From: a virus
Direction: 5' to 3' (one strand)
DNA: 30,104 nt
Virus record (IMG/VR): IMGVR_UViG_3300047562_001695
Coordinates: 1 to 30,104 of that record
Part shown: one piece after another, positions 14,380-23,463 of the stretch
How the letters are laid out: every line of letters starts with the position of its first letter
Position numbering within the stretch: the first letter of the stretch is position 1
Notes under the pieces: model-generated
What the model was told of the DNA's origin: nothing
The model's input: the letters and a program-made list of their open reading frames with translations, nothing else
Database searches by the model: none
Translations under genes and position numbers: made by a program

Positions 14380-16931
14380 TGGCAGATATCAACTTCGACT
14401 TAGAGATAGATGTCAAAGGCGCCCAGCAATCTCTGAAGAGATTGGAAAGTGTCGGGACAGCGACTTTCGCTGCTCTTGGAACTGCTGCTGCTGCCGTCTC
14501 TGCTGCCTTCGCTGGCCAACAGATCTTTTCTGGAATTAAATCGGTAACTGAAGCCGCTGGTGTCCAAGAGGATGCGATAAAGCGACTGAATACAGCGCTC
14601 TCCCTGGCTGGTGATTTCAGCGAAGATGCAAGCAAACGGCTCCAAGATTTTGCATCAGAACTCCAAGTCTCCACTGGCATCGGAGACGAAACCACAATTG
14701 GATTGTTGGCTCTCGCGAAATCCTTCAACCTGACTAACGAGGAAGCCGAGAAGCTCGTTTCTGCTGCCGCCGATCTTTCTGCTCAGACAGGGATGGAGCT
14801 TGAAGGAGCTGTCAGAAATCTCGGTAAATCTTTTAGCGGGTTGGCTGGTGAGCTTGGGGAGTCAGTCGCAGGAATTCGCGATCTTACGAAAGAGCAATTG
14901 AAAGCTGGAGGAGCGATTGATCTCGTCGCGAGCCGATTCGGGGGAGCCGCTGCTGCTGCTGCTCAGACATATTCAGGATCCATCAGATCTCTTTCTGGGA
15001 ACTTCGGAGATCTACAGGAGGAGCTTGGATTCCTGATCACGAAGAATCCGATCGTGATCAAGCTGATCAATGAAACATCCAAAGCCTTTAGGGAACTTGG
15101 GAAGTTCATTTCTAAGAATTCGGACGATATCAAAGATGGCCTAAATGATGGATTGATCGGTATCGTCAAGTCAGCTCCAAAAGTGATCAGGGGTATCGGA
15201 TCTATCGCGAAGATCGTCATCGAACTTGCAAAGCAATTTAACAACCTCGATTCTCTGCTCTCTGGTTTCTTCGCTGATCTTATCGAATCGACAGAAGATG
15301 TAGGTGAAGCCTTTAAGATCCTAACATCTCCGATCAAGGGCTTTGTTCTCGGTTTGATCGAAGTTGAGAAATTTGTTCAAAGACAAGCTTTGGATGATCT
15401 TGAGGAGCAAGCGCAGACCACTAGAGAAGCTCTCGCAAAGATCGAGGATCTTTTCACGAAAGGAAAAATATCCACGGAGGGATACCGTACAGCGGTCAAG
15501 AATGCAGAGGAGAGACTTGCTACTTTCGAGAAACAGATCGAAGGAGTTAATAGCGAGATAGCGATACTGAATGAAGCTGGAAAGCAAGTCGCTATTGAGA
15601 TTGATATTGATGCGAAAAAGCTACAAGAAGATCTCCAAGTCAGAGTGACTCAGGCTGAGATAAAAGCCGTAAAGCTGGAGGGAGCGGAAAAGATAATCGA
15701 TGATGCTGTTCAGAAGTTCAGCGAAGCCGCTTTCAACGCTGCGGATGCTCTTGAGGGAGCAGGGAACAACCTCAGAACAATACCAGTTCCCCAGCCTGGA
15801 GATATCAACTTTGTTGGTCCGCTCCCAGAATTTCGAGATACATCTAGCCAGGAGGGAGCGAAGGACTTCATCGGACCACAAATCGATCCGGCAGATCTAG
15901 CAAAGCGACGAGATGCAGAGAAGAAAGCACAGGAAGCAGAATCAAAGCGCTTGGAAGGGATATTGGTCAGAGCTGGCGGTCAGTTCGTGAACAGTATTCT
16001 GAAAGGAGCTGATGGCGCAAGGCAAGCTGTAGCAGGCTTGGGCGGATCGATTGCAGAAGTTCTGATCCCAGGAGCAGGCGGCTTTGTAACAGCTTTCATC
16101 GATCAGATCGTACAGCTTGGTCCTGAAGGGATCACGCAGGTGATTAACGAATTCGTCACTGCTTTGCCTGTCGTGATCGAAGCTCTCGCTGAAGCCATGC
16201 CTGTTGTGGCTATCGCCATCGCGCAGAATGCCGATGAAATCATCATCGCTCTTGTAAGAGCTGCTCCGAGGATCATCGAGGAGCTTGTCAAAGCAGCTCC
16301 ACAGATCGCTTCTGAATTGATCCTTTCCTTAAAAGATCTGATCATTGGACTGGGTCCTGAGCTCGCAAGCGTATTCAAGTTTCTGATCGGCGCCCCATTG
16401 CAATCATTCATTGATGATCTAAGTGGAATCGATGTGGCACAAGAAATCGAGAATGCGGGACAGGCTTTCGCTGATGCAGTTTCTCCTGTGACTAATGCTC
16501 TCTCTACAATCGCCTCCGCATTCACCGATCTTCTGGACAGAATAAATCGATCTCTAGGTGGGGGATCCAAAGGATTTGCGACTGGAGGGTCTGATCTGGA
16601 GAGAGCCATCAAAGGATCTATCCCAGGACTCGCGACAGGCGGTTTGGTTGGTGGATCCGGATCAGGAGATACGCAGCTTTTCAGGCTTGAACCTGGCGAG
16701 CTGGTTATCGACCGATCGACATCTGGCAGGCTTCTGGATTTCGTCAACAGATCAGAGCGCGGAGCAACGCAAGGCGATCCTAATAATGAGATGGTCGTGA
16801 TGGTTCTCGCTCAGATCTTATCTGCTCTTCAGCAGCCGATGAACGTAGAAACCACAGCAGAGATTGATGGAGAAGCTCTTGCCAATATTCTGCTAAGATT
16901 GAATCGAACAGATGCGAGAACTAGCGCATGA
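14376..16931 (+). CDS. Tape measure protein, 851 aa
   Basis: The long, mainly helical, Ala-rich protein follows the GT pair and is the longest gene in the window, as expected for a tail-length ruler. It begins MMADINFDLEIDVKGAQQSLKRLESVG, a usual start for the family (quoted in part), followed by an Ala-rich hydrophobic stretch (about 30-50). Coiled-coil regions occupy about 330-560. A hydrophobic/amphipathic zone lies at about 580-680 (ALPVVIEALAEAMPVVAIAIAQ), which in this family may contact or cross the host membrane. A Gly/Ser-rich part precedes the conserved end 'ATGG...F.LEPGELVIDR' near 780. ATG at 14376 or the adjacent ATG at 14379 may be used. GATC density is extreme (17 in 600 bases). 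Confidence 0.95.
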   Translation: MMADINFDLEIDVKGAQQSLKRLESVGTATFAALGTAAAAVSAAFAGQQIFSGIKSVTEAAGVQEDAIKRLNTALSLAGDFSEDASKRLQDFASELQVSTGIGDETTIGLLALAKSFNLTNEEAEKLVSAAADLSAQTGMELEGAVRNLGKSFSGLAGELGESVAGIRDLTKEQLKAGGAIDLVASRFGGAAAAAAQTYSGSIRSLSGNFGDLQEELGFLITKNPIVIKLINETSKAFRELGKFISKNSDDIKDGLNDGLIGIVKSAPKVIRGIGSIAKIVIELAKQFNNLDSLLSGFFADLIESTEDVGEAFKILTSPIKGFVLGLIEVEKFVQRQALDDLEEQAQTTREALAKIEDLFTKGKISTEGYRTAVKNAEERLATFEKQIEGVNSEIAILNEAGKQVAIEIDIDAKKLQEDLQVRVTQAEIKAVKLEGAEKIIDDAVQKFSEAAFNAADALEGAGNNLRTIPVPQPGDINFVGPLPEFRDTSSQEGAKDFIGPQIDPADLAKRRDAEKKAQEAESKRLEGILVRAGGQFVNSILKGADGARQAVAGLGGSIAEVLIPGAGGFVTAFIDQIVQLGPEGITQVINEFVTALPVVIEALAEAMPVVAIAIAQNADEIIIALVRAAPRIIEELVKAAPQIASELILSLKDLIIGLGPELASVFKFLIGAPLQSFIDDLSGIDVAQEIENAGQAFADAVSPVTNALSTIASAFTDLLDRINRSLGGGSKGFATGGSDLERAIKGSIPGLATGGLVGGSGSGDTQLFRLEPGELVIDRSTSGRLLDFVNRSERGATQGDPNNEMVVMVLAQILSALQQPMNVETTAEIDGEALANILLRLNRTDARTSA

Positions 16932-19180
16932 GCTTTGCAGATGAAATAGAGAAAACATCTAGCGAACGCTTTACGCTGGTGAGACTTACCTTCTCCCGTT
17001 GGATTAGCGAGGATCTGGTTTCCGATGGCGTGAATCGATACAAGATCGAAAAACTTCCTTTTAAAGTTCGAGACTCATTTAGGACAGAGATCGTTTCTGG
17101 TGGGACTGTACTAACAGAGCTTACTAATCAGCCAAACATCGATGATACGGCAGATAACAACGTCTGGGATCAGCAGGAAGATGGGACATTCCGCATCAGG
17201 ACTACTCTCACGATCAATAAAGGGCAGCTCGGAGATCAGATCTTCTATTTAAGATACTACGTTTTTCTGAGCAGCTCTGCCAATGGAACTTTCTACAATT
17301 TTGATCCCATGGCAGCGGATACAGATGTCAGGTTATGGGAGCCTCGAATTGTCCGCGAGCCTGATCTCAGATCCAACAGCGACGACTCAATCTTTGGCAA
17401 TATCAAAAGCACAGCCAGCAATATCTTGATCTCAAACGAAGATGGATGGTTTGATCAGTATTTAAGTGATATAGATTCTGCTCATAACCAAGAATGCAAA
17501 GCCTGGATCGTGACTAATGGGCAGGTAGATAACTTTTTTACTGCTGCTATGCGCTCTTTTTCTGTCGATAATACTGTCACGATATCGCTTTATGAGGCGA
17601 CTACTAAACTCGATGCACAGGCAACCTTTGGGACATCTAGGGAAGATACGTTTTTCAGCGAATATACCAACTATGGGGTATCGGCGTTAACTGTTGTTCG
17701 TGTGCAAAGCGATAAGAAAAGCCAGCCGATTCCTTTGGTCATTGGAGATAATTCTTTCCATGAAACAGACCGCCAATCTCCAGATGATACGATCATTGGA
17801 CTTAATGCAACCGATAGTCAGGTTTTTAACAAAGGCCAAACATCTTGTGGATTGAATCCTGACTCGTCAACATCGGGTACGGTAAATCGGCATCACAGCT
17901 TGTCTCGTGTCTTGGGTGGAGTTCGCCAATCTGGAAACGGCTTCGGACTACCTGTTATCCTGACTCGCGGAGCACAGTTTGGTTTTGATACAGAAATAAA
18001 AATTGCCTTTGTGACGAATGCCAATTGGCTGATCGGTGATACGTTTACATGGGCTCCAGGGGGAGGGGAAAACGATTCCTACGGGGTTGTGATCGGTGTG
18101 ACACAATGGACTTATTCATCAAATCAATACAATCTTGTTATCTGGTCTGACAGCGATCAAAACATAGCAGCTAAGGGATCTGGCGGGACGATGAGCAGCA
18201 GCGCTATTCCGTTTTCCAATGAGTCGATAGGCGTTATCCTGCGATCGAATGCCTGGAATAATTCTACTAGCTGGAACGGAGCAGACAGGGGATATCGACC
18301 TTTGATGCTTGGCTGGGATTATACGCTTACAAATAACACTCTTAATATTGATTCAGCTAGCGAATACGGGTTTCAGGCAGATGTAAGGCTCATCACAATC
18401 ACCCTAGTTGATGATGTCGAAACCCACAGCCATACAGTAATGTCCAGAAGCTTTGATCCCAAGCTTGATACTATCGAGTTTAGAATGGGAGCATCCAAAG
18501 AATTCCGCGCTCATGGAAAGATCGCAGCACAGTTAGTCCAAGCAGCTGGCTTGCCCATCAATCAATCGAGCTTCGATGCCGCTGATTCTTTCTTCTCTTC
18601 CAACTTGCAGTTTCAGATTCCCACAATCAATGATCGCAATCTTTTGAGCTATCGAAATTATCTTTCTCTGATTACAAAAAGCCTTGGGACTTATTTCACA
18701 ACCAACAGCGCTGGCCAGATTGAATACAACTTCCTGGTTCCTAGCGCTTCTGGAACTGAAATAGGCGATGCTGATATAATCAATGATCGAGTGATAAGAA
18801 AGCGCATCTTCGAGGATATCTCCGCGAGGCTATTCGCCAGGAATGAGCACATCGTAAATCCTTTGAATACCGATGCAGCAGAGCAGACATATCGTAGCGA
18901 TAAGTTCCGCTTTCTCCACCAGAGCGATAATGATGTGGTCTTGAATCACGTTTTAACAAGCTCAGCAGGCACGGAGAGAATTCAGAAGATTACTAGGAAT
19001 CGAAAAGATATTTACGAAATCGATGCATCTCATCGCTTCTGGAACTTAAAGATTGGGGATAATATCACATTGACGCATAAGCAGACCGGCAATGTAGCAA
19101 AGAACCTAGTCGTCATCGGTCTTCGCAAGTCTGTGAACAATCTTACGATAACAGCTCGCGACTTTGGGGAGCTTGATTGA
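16928..19180 (+). CDS. Tail-tip / baseplate hub-type protein, 750 aa
   Basis: It starts in an ATGA overlap with the tape-measure stop. This 750-aa beta-rich protein has an N-terminal region with paired strands (RFTLVRLTFSRWI, YKIEKLPFKVRDSF). Its C-terminus (about 660-750) reads RIQKITRNRKDIYEID, FWNLKIGDNITLTHKQ and VVIGLRKSVNNLTITARDF, the pattern seen at the end of siphophage tail-hub proteins. The central part is unassigned. Position straight after the tape measure and its size point to a distal-tail or hub protein. It might combine distal-tail and hub roles, since no separate short distal-tail gene is seen between the two. Confidence 0.65.
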   Translation: MSFADEIEKTSSERFTLVRLTFSRWISEDLVSDGVNRYKIEKLPFKVRDSFRTEIVSGGTVLTELTNQPNIDDTADNNVWDQQEDGTFRIRTTLTINKGQLGDQIFYLRYYVFLSSSANGTFYNFDPMAADTDVRLWEPRIVREPDLRSNSDDSIFGNIKSTASNILISNEDGWFDQYLSDIDSAHNQECKAWIVTNGQVDNFFTAAMRSFSVDNTVTISLYEATTKLDAQATFGTSREDTFFSEYTNYGVSALTVVRVQSDKKSQPIPLVIGDNSFHETDRQSPDDTIIGLNATDSQVFNKGQTSCGLNPDSSTSGTVNRHHSLSRVLGGVRQSGNGFGLPVILTRGAQFGFDTEIKIAFVTNANWLIGDTFTWAPGGGENDSYGVVIGVTQWTYSSNQYNLVIWSDSDQNIAAKGSGGTMSSSAIPFSNESIGVILRSNAWNNSTSWNGADRGYRPLMLGWDYTLTNNTLNIDSASEYGFQADVRLITITLVDDVETHSHTVMSRSFDPKLDTIEFRMGASKEFRAHGKIAAQLVQAAGLPINQSSFDAADSFFSSNLQFQIPTINDRNLLSYRNYLSLITKSLGTYFTTNSAGQIEYNFLVPSASGTEIGDADIINDRVIRKRIFEDISARLFARNEHIVNPLNTDAAEQTYRSDKFRFLHQSDNDVVLNHVLTSSAGTERIQKITRNRKDIYEIDASHRFWNLKIGDNITLTHKQTGNVAKNLVVIGLRKSVNNLTITARDFGELD

Positions 19181-20286
19181 TGACTACAAGAAACAAACGA
19201 ATCCGTTTCATGGATAACCAGTTGATCACCACATCGAATGTGGATACCTCGCTGATCGATGCATCATTTCCATTCTCAAACATGCTTGACGATGCACGCT
19301 TTAAAATAACTCGGTTCACTGGTAGCTTTATAATAGAAACAAGCAACAGCTCTCTCTATGCCAATGATGGATCAGATATCATCATCCAGATTTCGACTGG
19401 CCAATATACGGCTTCCCAGCTTGCTACGGAAATACAGACAGAACTTAATGCGGTATCGTCAAACTGGACAGTCACTTATTCGACATCAACTTATCGATTT
19501 ACCGTGGATCGCTCCAGCGGGACGAAAATATTGCGCCTATCATCTACGTCGAACTCTATCTGGGATACGCTTGGATATACGGGATCAGTTGACCAAACCG
19601 CAGGCGTTGCCGATGAGCAGCGAAACCACTCCAAAGAATTCATCGAAGTTGACCTTGGAACGAACGCGAACGAAGTAGGGTTCTTTGGCCTGGTCGCTCC
19701 CCCTAACATGACGAATCCGATCAGTGATAACGCAACAGTTGAGCTTCTTGCCAGCAACCTTCAAAACTGGTCTGCTCCTGCTAGGACTATCACACTGCAA
19801 AGCAATGATTTCGGCGTCTACGGATTCCTTGATGATGAGAATTCTCGATATCGCTATTGGCGTTTCGAGCTTACAGATAGGAAAAATATTAATGGTCCTA
19901 CCTGGGATTTTTCCAACATCTATCTCGGAACATACACAACACTCGCCAATCGAAACGTCAATAGTGGTTTCACAAAGACCTGGATCGATCCATCTGACGT
20001 ATCCCAAGCAGGAAGCGGAGCGACATACGCCAACATCAAGCAGCGATATCTTCAGCTTAATTCGCTAACGATCAACTATATGGATCAATCTGATCGCAAA
20101 AAACTAGAGCAGTTGTGCTATGATTTTGGACAGCATAAACCATTTTGGATTGCTCTGGATCCCGTGGAGGAATGCAGCACGATCGATGAGCTGACAAGAT
20201 ATGTCTACTTCAATGGAAATCCGACTTTCAACCATTTCAGGAACTCGGTTTATTCGATGGCGTTCGGTGTAAGGGATGCTCTATGA
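19180..20286 (+). CDS. Tail-tip associated protein, 368 aa, sharing a module with the tail tube
   Basis: The ATG at 19180 overlaps the preceding TGA (TGATG), with GGGGAG upstream; a TTG one codon earlier is possible. Residues about 50-150 carry the module found in the tail tube insert (IIIQISTGQYTASQLA, then TELNAVSS, TVTYSTSTYRFTV and DTLGYTGS). Residues about 150-240 look like a galactose-binding beta-sandwich (FIEVDLGTNANEVGFFGL, then RYRYWRFELTDR). The C-terminus (SDRKKLEQLCYDFGQHKPFWIALDP) matches the closing region of many phage tail-tip proteins. It is probably a virion baseplate component involved in host contact. Confidence 0.6.
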   Translation: MTTRNKRIRFMDNQLITTSNVDTSLIDASFPFSNMLDDARFKITRFTGSFIIETSNSSLYANDGSDIIIQISTGQYTASQLATEIQTELNAVSSNWTVTYSTSTYRFTVDRSSGTKILRLSSTSNSIWDTLGYTGSVDQTAGVADEQRNHSKEFIEVDLGTNANEVGFFGLVAPPNMTNPISDNATVELLASNLQNWSAPARTITLQSNDFGVYGFLDDENSRYRYWRFELTDRKNINGPTWDFSNIYLGTYTTLANRNVNSGFTKTWIDPSDVSQAGSGATYANIKQRYLQLNSLTINYMDQSDRKKLEQLCYDFGQHKPFWIALDPVEECSTIDELTRYVYFNGNPTFNHFRNSVYSMAFGVRDAL

Positions 20287-20756
20287 GCTTTATTGACTTT
20301 GTTAGCAAACAAATGATCAAAGTGCTAGATACTGATGAAGAAACGCCAGTAGGAAATTCTATTATTTTTTCAGAATCCACTGAATTGAAGCATTGCCGCA
20401 TTATTTTCTACAAACATGGTTTTGGTTTCACTGGAAACGAGCGTTTGTTTCTGAAGCTGTATAGTGATCAAGAACGCTCTAAACTTGTTTACCAGAGCCA
20501 GCCATTAATAACCTATAAGATTATCAATCCAGATATTGCGACGACAGAATACTGGCTTGGTAAAGTGCGGTTTGATTTTGAGCCTGCGGTTCCGATTCTA
20601 GCTGGAGATGTCTATTATGCAAGTATCTCGATTAGCAATTACACAAGAAATAAAAGCAATTATTACATTGGAATCGGTTTCGAGAGCCCAAAACCGGTAA
20701 ACGTAATAGACGCTAACAACCCACCATTTCTATTAGAATTTTTTGGAGTAAGATAA
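20283..20756 (+). CDS. Small beta-rich virion protein, 157 aa
   Basis: An ATGA overlap couples this gene to the preceding tail-tip gene. The 157-aa protein is rich in Tyr, Phe, Ile and Asn and reads as successive beta strands (KHCRIIFYKHGFGFTG, ERLFLKLYSDQ, DVYYASISISNY). It is clearly more AT-rich than its upstream neighbour. Its stop overlaps the next start by one base (TAATG). No family is recognised; a small tail-tip accessory or fibre-base protein is the likely role from context. Confidence 0.55.
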   Translation: MSFIDFVSKQMIKVLDTDEETPVGNSIIFSESTELKHCRIIFYKHGFGFTGNERLFLKLYSDQERSKLVYQSQPLITYKIINPDIATTEYWLGKVRFDFEPAVPILAGDVYYASISISNYTRNKSNYYIGIGFESPKPVNVIDANNPPFLLEFFGVR

Positions 20757-21070
20757 TGGCAGGTGAAATTAAAACGCTTGAGTTCAGCGAAGGAGTTAGC
20801 GTCGTATCTCCTGTTACTATATTTCAATTTTTTGAATTGGAAGATGATTCAGGGGATTGGGATGGTGCTACATCTACGAAAACCTATGACGTTTCGGCAA
20901 CAATTTCTGATGCCAGAAAAATGGATTGGTCATTTCAGGATGCAGCAAACAATCGAAGGGTCCTGCAAGGGGCAGATATAGATTTCCCTTCCGCGACTCA
21001 AGTTCGTGTCTCTTTTGGTGTAAATATACCTTCAGGTACTTACTGGCTAATAGGAGTCGGCGCAGGATGA
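20756..21070 (+). CDS. Small beta-rich virion protein, 104 aa
   Basis: This 104-aa protein starts at TAATG and ends in the ATGA of the fibre gene. It contains DVSATISDARKMDWSF and TQVRVSFGVNIPSGTYWLIGVGAG and looks like a small beta-sandwich. Strict overlaps on both sides tie it to the fibre gene. The function is unknown; it may be a fibre connector or assembly factor. Confidence 0.55.
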   Translation: MAGEIKTLEFSEGVSVVSPVTIFQFFELEDDSGDWDGATSTKTYDVSATISDARKMDWSFQDAANNRRVLQGADIDFPSATQVRVSFGVNIPSGTYWLIGVGAG

Positions 21071-23376
21071 AAAATCGATATGGTTTAGAGAGAGCAGCAA
21101 CAAACTTTAAATGGTGGATCATAGGAGTTTTCAGCGTCATTGCGATCGGCACTGCTTCTGCTATGTATGTAGGCGGTGAGCTTGAATCTGCATTGTTTGA
21201 AAAACTGGCGACTGATCCAACGGGGACTGAAGGCCAAGTTTATTACAATACCACAGAGAAAAAAGCTAAGCTTTACAATGGATCTGCTTGGACTGATTTC
21301 GGCAGTGGTGATGGAGCTGCTGGAGCTGGCGAAATTAATTACAATGATGACCCAGATGGTGCTTCTAATTGGACGGAATTAGGGGACGGCGTAACTGTCA
21401 GTACGACAGTTGTGGAAACAGAAATCCCACGTTGGCCCATTAAAACTCAAGCCGTCAAGCTTACCAATGACACCACGGGGACTTCCGGTTGGTCGGTATG
21501 CGTCGAGGTTGGCGAGGCCGACCGAAACAAGAAACTCAAGATTGAGTGGGCGCAAATCATTTCAACATCGCCAGCCTATTCGAGCGGCGAGTTTACCTAC
21601 CAGCTATTTAGCGAAACGAACGACACCTGTACGGGCACCGAAACCGGCGTCACGTTACATAGCAGCGGCACCACGTCGGCAGTAGCGATCCCGGCGCAAA
21701 ACGGCGTCATGTATGACGAGTTCGACGCGGATGACTCTCAGTATTACGAATTGAAGTTCGTTCGCGCAAGCGGTGCATCGGCGTCGTTTATCGGCATCAA
21801 TGACTTGGTTATCGGACCCGGCAAACTTCACAGCGGCGCGGTGGTTACGGCGTGGGAAGATGCTTCCGACTTAACTATATCTGGTTTCGGCACTGTAACT
21901 AGTAACCAGCTAATAAAAAGAAGGGTCGGAGAGAACCTAGAAGTATTCGGTAGATTTACAACTGGAACGGTGGCGGCTTCGACCGCATCTATCGCTTATC
22001 CTAATAGCGATACTTTAGCCACGATATTAAGTGCTAACGCGGTTGTTGGTAAGTGGTGGAGTAATGTTATTACTGCAACGACTGTAAAAACAGGTACGAT
22101 ATACTCTAGTTCTTCTAATGTCCGCTTTGGTAATGACGACTACACTACTGCATCAGGCCCGGGGACGTCATTAGACGGCAACGAAGTAACCGTTTCCTCA
22201 ACTATTGTATGGGTTAAATACAGCGTTCCGCTGGCTTCATATCAAGGCTCCGGCGTTCTCAACACCATTACACAAGATAACCTTTCGGAGTGGTCTGATG
22301 CTTCTGTTTCTGTTTCTGGTGCAGGAACTTCACCGACTGTTGTGGCCAAGAAAAGAAGAATGGGAGATGAGTTAGAACTTGATCTTTCAGTTATACTTAA
22401 CGCAACCCCGTCAGGCATATTGACATTCACTTTACCTGATAACTTAGTGGCTGACACAAATAAGATGAGAGCGTCCCCCGCTGGCTCTACTTCTGCGTAC
22501 TGGTCTGCCAGAGGTAATGCGAGGTACTTAGATGTTAGCGCTTCTCCCGATAACGGTTATACGGGCAACCCTATAATAAACAATACTAATAAGTCGCAAA
22601 TCCAAGTTCTTTCGTTTGATTCAGGTGGCGCGGAGAATTTGTGGGGGACGACCAACAATGCACCAGTAGCTCCTGCATCGGGGGACGTTGTACACATATA
22701 CGCAAAGATTCCAGTTACTGCTTATGCAGGCTCCCAGTCTTCGCTGGTGGGGTTTACCGCTGCAAGCGAAACGCAAAGCGGGCTGGTTAGTACGGGCACC
22801 CAGACCTTTGGGGGCTCAAAAACCTTCGAGACAAATGCGCTTTATGTCGATCCCGCAACCGGTAGTTTCACCAACATTTATTTTCAAAACAATGATATTT
22901 CCGAAACTGGATTTCGGATAGGCATCGGCAGCGATGAACAGGCTTATTTGGTTAACTCAGAAAACACAGATATGAATTTTTGGACTAACGATATTTCTAG
23001 AATGACGATTGCCAGCGATGGCAACGTAACGATTAACCAGAATCTTAAGGTCACTGACTTTCTTAGGATTGGAAATGAGTCAGAACTGACAATTTCAAGC
23101 GGCACTGTTACGGCTACCAGCTCTTATCATACAATTGATACCGAGGGCGACGCTGCTACGGATGACTTAACTAATATAAACGGTTGTAGTACAGCGTCGG
23201 ATTTGGGGAAAATCCTAATTCTTAGAACAGCAACGTCAGCCCGTGACACCACGGTTAAAGATTCGGCTGGCAATTTACAAATAGCAGGCGATTTCGCGAT
23301 GAGTCAAAGTCAATACCGTCTTGTCTTAATGTGTTCCGGCACTACATGGTTTGAATTGTCGAGGTCTGTAAACTGA
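21067..23376 (+). CDS. Tail fibre-like protein with an apparent signal sequence, 769 aa
   Basis: The ATG at 21067 overlaps the previous stop (ATGA). After a basic start comes a hydrophobic stretch (residues about 16-29, WWIIGVFSVIAIG) ending TASA, which looks like a Sec signal peptide or anchor and is unusual for a virion fibre. Residues 47-80 hold the fibre module 'GQVYYNTTEKKAKLYNGSAWTD'. Residues 262-398 and 409-560 are two diverged copies of one domain (W-DAS-KRR-G-LE...YS.P...Y.GS). Then come TQTFGGSKTF (about 578-587) and a C-terminal domain with DLGKILILRTATSAR, AGNLQIAGDFAM and WFELSRSVN, typical of fibre tips. Base composition changes along the gene: 21430-21860 is GC-rich, 21870-22730 is not, and both have few GATC sites. 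Receptor binding is the likely role. Confidence 0.75.
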   Translation: MKNRYGLERAATNFKWWIIGVFSVIAIGTASAMYVGGELESALFEKLATDPTGTEGQVYYNTTEKKAKLYNGSAWTDFGSGDGAAGAGEINYNDDPDGASNWTELGDGVTVSTTVVETEIPRWPIKTQAVKLTNDTTGTSGWSVCVEVGEADRNKKLKIEWAQIISTSPAYSSGEFTYQLFSETNDTCTGTETGVTLHSSGTTSAVAIPAQNGVMYDEFDADDSQYYELKFVRASGASASFIGINDLVIGPGKLHSGAVVTAWEDASDLTISGFGTVTSNQLIKRRVGENLEVFGRFTTGTVAASTASIAYPNSDTLATILSANAVVGKWWSNVITATTVKTGTIYSSSSNVRFGNDDYTTASGPGTSLDGNEVTVSSTIVWVKYSVPLASYQGSGVLNTITQDNLSEWSDASVSVSGAGTSPTVVAKKRRMGDELELDLSVILNATPSGILTFTLPDNLVADTNKMRASPAGSTSAYWSARGNARYLDVSASPDNGYTGNPIINNTNKSQIQVLSFDSGGAENLWGTTNNAPVAPASGDVVHIYAKIPVTAYAGSQSSLVGFTAASETQSGLVSTGTQTFGGSKTFETNALYVDPATGSFTNIYFQNNDISETGFRIGIGSDEQAYLVNSENTDMNFWTNDISRMTIASDGNVTINQNLKVTDFLRIGNESELTISSGTVTATSSYHTIDTEGDAATDDLTNINGCSTASDLGKILILRTATSARDTTVKDSAGNLQIAGDFAMSQSQYRLVLMCSGTTWFELSRSVN

Positions 23377-23450
23377 TGAAACCCCTCAACCTCACATTGA
23401 TTTGCCTGCTTGCTTCGTGTTCGACTCCGAAGGAGGGTAGCGGATATTGA
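23376..23450 (+). CDS. Tiny lipoprotein, 24 aa
   Basis: The ATG shares one base with the fibre stop (TGATG). It encodes a basic start (MKPLN), a hydrophobic stretch and the lipobox LASC with the cysteine at residue 15, leaving a mature lipopeptide of only ten residues rich in Ser, Gly and Pro. This is a full lipoprotein signal in a 24-residue gene. Phage-encoded small lipoproteins act as outer-membrane spanins (Rz1-like) or superinfection-exclusion factors. The mature part is very short for a spanin, so either role is speculative. It lies 13 bases before a second lipoprotein gene. Confidence 0.55.
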   Translation: MKPLNLTLICLLASCSTPKEGSGY

Positions 23451-23463
23451 TAGGAGTTAACCC

